A stretch of 5,810 nt of DNA from Microbacteriaceae bacterium (GTDB taxonomy: Bacteria; Actinomycetota; Actinomycetes; Actinomycetales; Microbacteriaceae), in NCBI GenBank assembly GCA_025463615.1, contig JAODAU010000130.1, forward strand, positions 1 through 5,810, given 5' to 3'. Below the pieces are notes generated by a model that saw only the letters and a program-made list of their open reading frames with translations, did not search any database and was not told the origin of the DNA. This document shows positions 1-4,084 of the stretch, piece by piece. The position numbers and the translations under genes are program-made. The number at the start of each line of letters is the position of its first letter. Within the stretch, counting starts at the first letter, position 1.

Positions 1-28
1 TCTGGGCGGGTGCGATACTCTCGTATCT

Positions 29-49
29 GCTCTGATCCGCGATCAGGGT
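29..49. other. Hairpin just upstream of tRNA-Ile
   Basis: A perfect 6-bp inverted repeat, CTGATC (32-37) and GATCAG (41-46), flanks a CGC loop. Three more outer pairs (two G-U, one C-G) can extend it to 29-49. It ends 3 nt before the tRNA-Ile acceptor stem. No T-run follows, so it is not a canonical intrinsic terminator. It may be the 3' end of the upstream transcript, the tRNA 5' leader, or a processing structure. The repeat is certain; the role is not. Confidence 0.4.
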
Positions 50-52
50 CAC

Positions 53-126
53 GGGGATATAGCTCAGGCGGTTAGAGCGCTTCGCTGATAACGAAGAGGT
101 CCCAGGTTCAAGTCCTGGTATCCCCA
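53..126 (+). tRNA. tRNA-Ile (anticodon GAT)
   Basis: The cloverleaf folds completely. The acceptor stem GGGGATA (53-59) pairs with TATCCCC (119-125), and A126 is the discriminator. The anticodon stem CTTCG/CGAAG (80-84/92-96) encloses loop CTGATAA with anticodon GAT at 87-89, which reads isoleucine ATC/ATT. The T-arm has stem CCAGG/CCTGG around TTCAAGT. The 3' CCA is not encoded (CTG follows the discriminator), so it must be added by tRNA nucleotidyltransferase. In Actinobacteria a tRNA-Ile/tRNA-Ala pair commonly sits downstream of gyrA without rRNA genes, which fits this context. Confidence 0.97.
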
Positions 127-139
127 CTGTGCTAGTTTG

Positions 140-164
140 ATTCGCCGCCGCCCCTGCGGCGAAT
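140..164. terminator. Strong hairpin after tRNA-Ile (terminator-like or processing stem)
   Basis: A perfect 9-bp inverted repeat, ATTCGCCGC (140-148) and GCGGCGAAT (156-164), surrounds a 7-nt C-rich loop. It begins 13 nt after the tRNA-Ile 3' end. There is no U-tract, so it could be a U-less hairpin terminator of the tRNA-Ile transcript or a stem in a dicistronic tRNA precursor. If it terminates, tRNA-Ala needs its own promoter in the following 68 nt. Confidence 0.45.
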
Positions 165-191
165 GCCGCTACGGGCGCCGTACACGCCGCC

Positions 192-206
192 GCCCTCCGC
201 GAGGGC
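192..206. repeat. Short perfect inverted repeat between the tRNAs
   Basis: GCCCTC (192-197) and GAGGGC (201-206) form a perfect 6-bp stem around a CGC loop, the same loop sequence as the hairpin at 32-46. It lies 26 nt upstream of tRNA-Ala and is followed by an A7 run (220-226). Function is unknown; it may be precursor structure or chance in GC-rich DNA. Confidence 0.3.
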
Positions 207-232
207 ACCTCGTACCGACAAAAAAATAGCGG

Positions 233-305
233 GGGGCCTTAGCTCAATTGGTAGAGCGCCTGCTTTGCAAGCAGGAGGTCAGGGGTTCGATTCCCCTAGG
301 CTCCA
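233..305 (+). tRNA. tRNA-Ala (anticodon TGC)
   Basis: The acceptor stem GGGGCCT (233-239) pairs with AGGCTCC (298-304) through one G-U pair, and A305 is the discriminator. The anticodon stem CCTGC/GCAGG (259-263/271-275) encloses loop TTTGCAA with anticodon TGC at 266-268. The T-arm contains GGTTCGATTCC. CCA is not encoded at the 3' end. The next gene's ATG lies only 4 nt downstream, so this tRNA and the TfoX-like gene are probably transcribed together and separated by tRNA 3' processing. Confidence 0.97.
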
Positions 306-309
306 CTCC

Positions 310-666
310 ATGATAGAAAGCGTCGTTGCACAGCACGCGCTCGTTGACCGCACTCGCAATCTGCTCGGAAACGAGCCCACTTTGCGTGAAGTGGCCATGT
401 TCGGCGGGCGGTCGCTTATGGTGAACGGCGCGATGATCGTCAGCGTGAGAAAGACGGGTGAGCTGCTCGTGCGGGTGGATGCCGAGCGGGACGCCGAGCT
501 TCTCCGTCGGCCCGGTGCAACGCGCGGCGCTATGGGCCCCAGGCGACGCGCGATGGCGGTCGGTTGGATCGCCGTCGACGCCGATACGGTCGCCACGGAC
601 GACTCCCTGTCGTTCTGGGTGGGTGAGGCTCTCGCTTACAACCGAACCGTCACCGGCGAGCGGTAG
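310..666 (+). CDS. TfoX N-terminal domain protein
   Basis: This is a 118-aa soluble protein resembling the TfoX/Sxy N-terminal domain family. The family signature is visible: MFGG at residues 30-33, a hydrophobic core strand (SLMVNGAMIVSV, 35-46), LLVRVD at 52-57, a 'RPGA' turn near 67-70, and GWIAVD at 85-90. The protein is a stand-alone N domain without the C-terminal TfoX domain. In gamma-proteobacteria TfoX/Sxy regulates competence, but small actinobacterial single-domain members have no established role, so none is assigned. The start is the ATG 4 nt after the tRNA-Ala discriminator. Any further upstream start would translate the tRNA itself, and no other plausible start precedes the conserved MFGG. 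There is no separate Shine-Dalgarno; the only AGG (298-300) is inside the acceptor stem. The gene converges on the next gene with a 3-nt gap. Confidence 0.85.
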   Translation: MIESVVAQHALVDRTRNLLGNEPTLREVAMFGGRSLMVNGAMIVSVRKTGELLVRVDAERDAELLRRPGATRGAMGPRRRAMAVGWIAVDADTVATDDSLSFWVGEALAYNRTVTGER

Positions 667-669
667 GGA

Positions 670-1221
670 TCAGGCGGGCGAGTCCGCGGCGGGGATCGCG
701 GTCTCGGTGGTGTCGTCCTCGTCGGCGACCCAGAGCTCGTCGTCGGCGCGGAGCGTTTGCCACGCGGCGTACGCGACGCCCGCGGCGGCGATGAGGCCGA
801 TCCCGATCAGGATGTAGCGGCCCGGGCCCGGCGCCGGCTTCGAGGGCACGATGCCGGCCTTCTGACCGAGCTGGGTGCCGGCGCTGTTGACGCGCTTGAG
901 CGCCTCACGCACGCGCGGGTCCTTGGCGACCTCGAGCACGGCGATCGCCGAGGCGAGGGCGGACGAGATGGAGGGCACGACGTCGTTGAGCTTGTCGCGC
1001 GCGGTGTCCGCAACCGCGTTGACGCCCGGCACCACGCGGTGCTCGTAGGCGTCGCGCACGGCGGGGGCGACATTCTCGCGGCCGATCTCGGCGGCGTGGT
1101 GACCGGCCTGGCGGGCGACGCCACCGGCCTGGCTGAGCAGCACGCGCTGGTTCTCCACGATCTCGTAGGCCGCGGCGCGGAGCTTCTTCAGTTCTTTCCT
1201 GCGCTTGCGAGACAGTTCCAT
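670..1221 (-). CDS. Single-pass membrane protein of unknown function
   Basis: I do not recognise a characterised family for this 183-aa protein. It starts with a very basic segment (residues 4-15, rich in K and R). A long Ala-rich, probably helical region follows (about 16-122) with repeated amphipathic stretches such as ARQAGHHAAEI. A Pro/Gly linker (about 125-135) leads to one hydrophobic span (about 135-154, YILIGIGLIAAAGVAYAAW), then an acidic tail containing DDELW and EDDTTE. The helix-rich domain, near-C-terminal membrane anchor and aromatic/acidic tail resemble, from memory, the DUF5324-type proteins found near the same cyclophilin/crgA block in Streptomyces; this is an untested inference. 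The ATG is supported by GGAGG 6 nt upstream. The gene is divergent from the cyclophilin and convergent with the TfoX-like gene. Confidence 0.85.
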   Translation of the reverse strand: MELSRKRRKELKKLRAAAYEIVENQRVLLSQAGGVARQAGHHAAEIGRENVAPAVRDAYEHRVVPGVNAVADTARDKLNDVVPSISSALASAIAVLEVAKDPRVREALKRVNSAGTQLGQKAGIVPSKPAPGPGRYILIGIGLIAAAGVAYAAWQTLRADDELWVADEDDTTETAIPAADSPA

Positions 1222-1227
1222 CAGAGA

Positions 1228-1232
1228 CCTCC
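1228..1232 (-). promoter_or_regulatory. Ribosome-binding site GGAGG of the membrane-protein gene
   Basis: Read on the reverse strand, GGAGG lies 6 nt before the ATG at 1221, ideal Shine-Dalgarno spacing. This fixes the start of the membrane-protein gene. It contrasts with most other genes in the window, which lack such a site. Confidence 0.85.
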
Positions 1233-1326
1233 GGTAGTCGTGGCGGACAGCACACCAATAATTGCACGCCCGGCGCTGGGGACGCAGGCGGGATGCTGTG
1301 CGAAGCCTGAATGCGAGATGGGGCTG

Positions 1327-1335
1327 TGAAAGAAT
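1327..1335 (+). promoter_or_regulatory. ppiA: Possible extended -10 of the cyclophilin gene
   Basis: TGA followed by AAGAAT forms an extended -10-like element (the hexamer matches TATAAT at 4 of 6 positions, preceded by TGn). It ends 6 nt before the ATG at 1342, so transcription would start at or very near the start codon. There is no Shine-Dalgarno at the right distance. A leaderless transcript is therefore likely, but this rests on position and a weak consensus match. Confidence 0.4.
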
Positions 1336-1341
1336 ATAGGC

Positions 1342-1881
1342 ATGCCTTCACACACTCAGGTCGCTACGCTGCACACTACGCTCGGCGACATCAAGGTCAA
1401 CCTGCTCGGAAACCACGCACCCAAGACGGTCGAGAACTTCGTCGGCCTCGCCACGGGCACCAAGGAGTGGACTCACCCGGCCACCGGCAAGGTCTCCACC
1501 GACCCGCTGTATGACGGTGTGATCTTCCACCGCATCATCGACAACTTCATGATCCAGGGCGGCGACCCGCTCGGCCAGGGCACCGGCGGCCCGGGCTACA
1601 ACTTCGACGACGAGATCCACCCCGAGCTCGACTTCACCAAGCCCTACGTGCTGGCCATGGCCAACGCCGGCCTGCGCATGGGCCGCGGCACCAACGGCTC
1701 GCAGTTCTTCATCACCACCGTGCCCACCACCTGGCTGCAGGGCAAGCACACCATCTTCGGCGAGGTCGCCGACGAGGAGTCACGCGACGTGGTCAAGAAG
1801 ATCGAGGCCGTGCAGAAGGACGGCCGCGACCGCCCGCTCGAGGATGTCGTCATCAACAGCATCACGGTCGAAGACGCGTAG
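1342..1881 (+). CDS. ppiA: Cyclophilin-type peptidyl-prolyl cis-trans isomerase
   Basis: This 179-aa single-domain cyclophilin catalyses cis-trans isomerisation of X-Pro peptide bonds during protein folding. No signal peptide or membrane span is present, so it is cytosolic. The active-site residues known from human cyclophilin A are all present: Arg64 in FHR, Phe69, Met70 and Gln72 in FMIQGGD, Ala107 in MANAG, Phe123 in NGSQFF, and Trp131, Leu132 and His136 in WLQGKH. The Trp suggests cyclosporin sensitivity, based on family knowledge. The loop at 39-55 is longer than in compact bacterial PpiB proteins. This is the expected protein next to the rhomboid/crgA block, as with PpiA in mycobacteria. 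The rhomboid start codon lies 15 nt after the TAG stop, and the two genes are probably co-transcribed. Confidence 0.96.
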   Translation: MPSHTQVATLHTTLGDIKVNLLGNHAPKTVENFVGLATGTKEWTHPATGKVSTDPLYDGVIFHRIIDNFMIQGGDPLGQGTGGPGYNFDDEIHPELDFTKPYVLAMANAGLRMGRGTNGSQFFITTVPTTWLQGKHTIFGEVADEESRDVVKKIEAVQKDGRDRPLEDVVINSITVEDA

Positions 1882-1896
1882 GCGGTCGACCCTCCC

Positions 1897-2766
1897 GTGA
1901 CACAGGCGCCGGACTCTGCGGCCAACTACTGCTACCGGCATCCGGATCGCCAGAGCTTCGTTCTCTGCCAGCGCTGCGGGCGCACGATCTGCCCCGAATG
2001 CCAGACCCAGGCGGCCGTGGGCGTGCACTGCCCTGAGTGCGTGCGCGAGTCGCGCGACTCGGCGCCGCGCACCCGCCCGGCCGTCGTCACGCGCACCCGC
2101 GCGGCGCTGCTTACGCGGGATGCCCCGCTCGTCACCTACGCGATCATCGCCATCTGCGTGGTGGTGTTCATCGCGGAGGCGTTGACCGGCACGGGCTTCC
2201 TCGGCGGCAACGGGCTCGTGGAGAACGCGCTGATCTACCGGCCGTGGCTGACCTCGGTCGAGCCGTGGACCATGGTCACCTCGCTCTTCGCACACGCGTC
2301 GATCATCCACATCGCCCTCAACATGTTCTCGCTCTGGGTGCTCGGGTCGCAGCTCGAGGCGATGATCGGCAGGGGCCGGTACGCCGCGCTCTTCCTGCTC
2401 AGCGGCATCGGCGGATCCGTCGGGGTGCTGCTGATCTCACCGGGCACGCCGGTGCTCGGCGCCTCGGGGGCGATCTTCGGGCTCCTCGGCGCGTACTTCG
2501 TGATCGCTCGTCACCTGGGCGCGAACGCGACCCAACTCATCGTCGTCATCGGCATCAACCTCGCGCTCGGCTTCGTGATCTCCGGTGTCGCCTGGCAGGC
2601 ACACGTCGGCGGTCTCGTCTTCGGCGGCCTGATCGGCCTGATCTTCGTGCGAACCCGAACGCGTCAGCGCCGGCTGGTGCAGTGGCTGCTGATCGCGGGC
2701 GTCGTGGTGCTGCTCGTGGTGCTGACGGTCGTCGGCGTGGGCGCCCTCGCCGCCCGACTGGCGTAG
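1897..2766 (+). CDS. Rhomboid intramembrane serine protease with N-terminal zinc-finger
   Basis: This 289-aa polytopic membrane protease cleaves transmembrane substrates within the bilayer; its substrates are unknown. The cytosolic N-terminus has a B-box-like zinc-binding module: Cys12, His15, Cys24, Cys27, Cys32, Cys35, His44, Cys45 and Cys48. Hydrophobic spans start at about residue 78. The rhomboid signatures are intact: FAHASIIHIALN (His133, His138, Asn142), GASG with nucleophile Ser190, and AWQAHVGG with catalytic His236, matching GlpG Ser201/His254. An extra C-terminal hydrophobic segment (about 262-286) follows a basic loop rich in Arg. The start is GTG, the first possible start after the cyclophilin stop, which lies in the same frame. 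No good Shine-Dalgarno is visible, so translation may depend on coupling. Confidence 0.95.
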   Translation: MTQAPDSAANYCYRHPDRQSFVLCQRCGRTICPECQTQAAVGVHCPECVRESRDSAPRTRPAVVTRTRAALLTRDAPLVTYAIIAICVVVFIAEALTGTGFLGGNGLVENALIYRPWLTSVEPWTMVTSLFAHASIIHIALNMFSLWVLGSQLEAMIGRGRYAALFLLSGIGGSVGVLLISPGTPVLGASGAIFGLLGAYFVIARHLGANATQLIVVIGINLALGFVISGVAWQAHVGGLVFGGLIGLIFVRTRTRQRRLVQWLLIAGVVVLLVVLTVVGVGALAARLA

Positions 2767-2797
2767 TTATCCACAGGCGTTTCCACAGTGGGGATAA
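2767..2797. promoter_or_regulatory. DnaA-box cluster between convergent rhomboid and crgA
   Basis: Directly after the rhomboid TAG stop lies TTATCCACA (2767-2775), a perfect match to the consensus DnaA box. GTTTCCACA (2779-2787, 7 of 9) follows on the same strand. Reverse-strand TTATCCCCA (2789-2797, 8 of 9) faces them. The outer TTATCC and GGATAA make the block an imperfect inverted repeat. Both flanking genes end here, so it is unlikely to be a promoter. Binding by DnaA is inferred from consensus only. The block could also fold as a weak bidirectional terminator, although it lacks a T-tract. Confidence 0.6.
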
Positions 2798-2811
2798 TTA
2801 CACGCGTGTAA
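2798..2811. repeat. Perfect 14-bp palindrome TTACACGCGTGTAA
   Basis: The 14 bases read identically on both strands, with no spacer. They abut the last DnaA-like box and lie 9 bp before the crgA stop codon. A zero-spacer palindrome makes a poor RNA hairpin but a good site for a dimeric DNA-binding protein. Its position downstream of both genes argues against an ordinary operator. The palindrome is certain; the binding protein is unknown. Confidence 0.6.
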
Positions 2812-2820
2812 GTCGGTGGA

Positions 2821-3066
2821 TCAGCGCCAGCGCGTGGTCATGAGGAAGCCCACGAAAAGGATCCCGAAGCCGACCAGGATGTTCCAGGTGCCGAGCGACG
2901 GCACGGGCAGCGTGTTTCCGCTGACGTAGTAGACGATGATCCAGGCGAGGCCGATGACCATCAGCCCGAACATGATCGGCTTGAACCAGACCGGGTTGGG
3001 TGCGTCGTCGCCGCCCCGGGTCTCCTCGGGGACAGCGGACTTCGTACGGGAGTTCGTTCTGGCCAT
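2821..3066 (-). CDS. crgA: Cell-division protein CrgA
   Basis: This 81-aa two-pass membrane protein belongs to the actinobacterial CrgA family. The family coordinates septum formation: in Streptomyces it inhibits FtsZ-ring assembly, and in mycobacteria it recruits divisome and peptidoglycan-synthesis proteins. A charged cytosolic N-terminus (1-25) is followed by the signature NPVWFKP (24-30). TM1 is about 31-48 and ends in VYYVSG. A short loop carries LPVPSLGTWN, then TM2 (about 62-77) and the hallmark C-terminus MTTRWR. The start is the internal ATG at 3066, because the upstream extension has no family similarity and would cover the promoter. The start is preceded by TACAAT at leaderless spacing. 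The gene is divergent from the sortase gene and convergent with the rhomboid. Confidence 0.96.
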   Translation of the reverse strand: MARTNSRTKSAVPEETRGGDDAPNPVWFKPIMFGLMVIGLAWIIVYYVSGNTLPVPSLGTWNILVGFGILFVGFLMTTRWR

Positions 3067-3072
3067 TCCGGA

Positions 3073-3078
3073 ATTGTA
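3073..3078 (-). promoter_or_regulatory. crgA: -10 element of crgA (leaderless arrangement)
   Basis: On the reverse strand TACAAT matches the TATAAT consensus at 5 of 6 positions and is followed by exactly 6 nt before the crgA ATG. Transcription would start at the A of the ATG. No Shine-Dalgarno at normal distance is present, consistent with leaderless translation, which is common in Actinobacteria. Confidence 0.6.
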
Positions 3079-3141
3079 GCGTGCGGAACGGTGCAAGCCC
3101 CGGGTCTGCTGTGGGAACGGGCCGCGAATAGCCCGCAAAGC

Positions 3142-3152
3142 CTAGAATCTAG
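3142..3152 (+). promoter_or_regulatory. -10 element of the sortase operon inside a small inverted repeat
   Basis: TAGAAT (3143-3148) matches TATAAT at 5 of 6 positions and ends 7 nt before the ATG at 3156, pointing to a leaderless transcript; no Shine-Dalgarno is present. The hexamer lies within CTAGA-A-TCTAG, an inverted repeat with 5-bp arms around a central A. A repressor bound there would block the -10. Such short arms can arise by chance, so the operator idea is weak. Confidence 0.5.
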
Positions 3153-3155
3153 TCC

Positions 3156-3923
3156 ATGAGCGAGAACCCGCCCGGGGGGAGGCAGGCCCGCCCACCGAAG
3201 AAGCGTCGGCGGGTGAGCGTCGTCGGCGTGATCGGCGAGCTGTTCATCACCGCCGGCGTGCTGGTGTTCCTCTTCCTCGGCTGGCAGCTCTGGCTCAACG
3301 ACATCATCGTCGGCGCCCAGCAGGACAAGGCGGGTGCACACCTGGCGCAGCAGCTCAGTGAGGTTCCGATCAAGGCGGCGAAGCCGGCATCCGTCGACTA
3401 CGGCGACCCGGTGGTCTCGGATGCCCCGGCCAACGCGGCACAGTTCGCCGTCGTCTACATCCCGCGGCTGGGCACCACGTACGCGAAGACGCTCGCGCAG
3501 GGCGTCGGCACGGCCGACGTGCTCGACCACGGCTGGATCGGACACTACCCGGGCACCGCCATGCCGGGCGCCGTCGGCAACTTCGCCGTCGCCGCGCACA
3601 GGACGACGCACGGCGCACCCTTCAAGGGAATCGCGTCGCTGCAGGTCGGCGACAAGATCTACGTGCAGACCGATGCCGGCTACTACACCTATGTCTTCCG
3701 CGGGCTCGAGTACGTGCGCCCGACCGCCGTCGACGTGCTCGATCCGGTGCCCGAGGCGCCCGGGGTGGCGCCGACTGACCGGATCATGACGATGACGAGC
3801 TGCAACCCCATGTTCTCGGCATCCGAGCGCATCATCGCGTACGCGTCCCTCGAGTCCTGGCAGCCGGTGAGCGCCGGGGCTCCGCCCGAGGTCGCGGCCA
3901 CGATAGCGGCGGCGAAGGGATAA
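3156..3923 (+). CDS. Class E sortase
   Basis: This 255-aa membrane-anchored transpeptidase cleaves sorting signals of secreted proteins (LAxTG-type for class E, from family knowledge) and joins them to cell-wall peptides. It has a Pro/Arg/Lys-rich cytosolic start (1-19) and one signal-anchor span (about 22-47), so the catalytic domain is extracellular. The sortase fold begins around residue 95 (VVYIPRLG). The catalytic residues are His148 in VAAHRT, Cys216 in MTSCNP and Arg225 in SERII. His, Cys and Arg are all present and correctly ordered, so the enzyme should be active. No pilin or LPxTG-type substrate gene is adjacent, fitting a housekeeping sortase. It heads a unit with the 52-aa membrane protein (2-nt gap) and pabA. 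Confidence 0.93.
   Translation: MSENPPGGRQARPPKKRRRVSVVGVIGELFITAGVLVFLFLGWQLWLNDIIVGAQQDKAGAHLAQQLSEVPIKAAKPASVDYGDPVVSDAPANAAQFAVVYIPRLGTTYAKTLAQGVGTADVLDHGWIGHYPGTAMPGAVGNFAVAAHRTTHGAPFKGIASLQVGDKIYVQTDAGYYTYVFRGLEYVRPTAVDVLDPVPEAPGVAPTDRIMTMTSCNPMFSASERIIAYASLESWQPVSAGAPPEVAATIAAAKG
3915..3920 (+). promoter_or_regulatory. Ribosome-binding site of the 52-aa membrane protein
   Basis: AAGGGA, inside the last codons of the sortase gene, sits 5 nt before the ATG at 3926. It supports translation of the short gene that follows and suggests translational coupling to the sortase. Confidence 0.65.
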
Positions 3924-3925
3924 CG

Positions 3926-4084
3926 ATGTACGGTGCACTCTGGCGACTGATGCCGGGGCCGGTCTGGCTCCGAGTTATCCTGATGATCATCTTCTTCGCC
4001 CTCGTCCTCACACTCCTGGTGGTTTTCGTGTTCCCCTGGCTCAACAACTTCGTCAACGTCAACGATGTGACTGTGAACCAGTGA
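3926..4084 (+). CDS. Small conserved-looking membrane protein (52 aa)
   Basis: This short gene starts at ATG, 2 nt after the sortase TAA stop, with a good AAGGGA site. The product begins MYGALWRLMPGPVWLR, has one strongly hydrophobic span (about 17-38) and ends FPWLNN...NDVTVNQ. Trp/Arg residues before the helix suggest an inside N-terminus. From memory, similar short proteins with the pattern 'xxGxLWRxLPGPxxxR ... FPWV ... DVTV' lie between the sortase and pabA/trpG genes in other Actinobacteria; no function is known to me. Its TGA overlaps the pabA GTG by 4 nt (GTGA), so the three genes form a tight unit. A role linked to the sortase or the envelope is inference from position. Confidence 0.85.
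   Translation: MYGALWRLMPGPVWLRVILMIIFFALVLTLLVVFVFPWLNNFVNVNDVTVNQ

Larger units (their letters stand above)
1222..1341. promoter_or_regulatory. Divergent intergenic region (membrane protein / cyclophilin)
   Basis: This 120-bp gap must hold the promoters of both flanking genes. Its left edge has the ribosome-binding site of the reverse-strand gene, and its right edge has a -10-like element for the cyclophilin. A locally AT-richer stretch, CCAATAATTGCA (about 1255-1266), is the most likely place for the leftward promoter, but no convincing -35/-10 pair can be named there. Confidence 0.45.
3067..3155. promoter_or_regulatory. Divergent promoter region crgA / sortase operon
   Basis: This 89-bp region separates divergent crgA and the sortase gene. 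Each side has a good -10-like hexamer close to the start codon: TACAAT for crgA and TAGAAT for the sortase. No matching -35 hexamer is clear at 16-18 bp for either. The two -10 boxes are about 64 bp apart, so a protein bound between them could affect both division (crgA) and surface-protein anchoring (sortase). That shared control is inference. Confidence 0.55.

Noticed and set aside
163..309. Upstream ATG at 163 extending the TfoX-like protein by 49 residues.
   Set aside because: The extension is the translation of the spacer and of tRNA-Ala itself (an 'SSIGRAPALQAGG...GFDSPR'-type tRNA artefact). The domain similarity starts only after 310.
757..1329. Forward open frame of 190 codons opposite the membrane-protein gene.
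   Set aside because: The reverse-strand gene has an ideal GGAGG site, a membrane span and sensible composition; the forward frame has none of these.
1910..2050. Cys/His-rich N-terminus of the rhomboid as a novel fusion.
   Set aside because: Zinc-binding N-terminal modules of this pattern are common in actinobacterial rhomboid proteases next to cyclophilin genes, so this is expected architecture.
3067..3138. CrgA start at 3138 adding 24 residues.
   Set aside because: The added residues have no family similarity and would bury the TACAAT -10 element. The conserved CrgA N-terminus fits the start at 3066.
2961..3938. Reverse-strand open frame of 325 codons opposite the sortase gene.
   Set aside because: It has low-complexity Arg/Ala/Asp/His composition, overlaps crgA and the sortase, and has no motif; it is a GC-rich shadow.
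3975..3983. TTATCCTGA in the 52-aa gene as another DnaA box.
   Set aside because: Only the TTATCC half matches. It is isolated in coding sequence and explained by Val-Ile-Leu codons.
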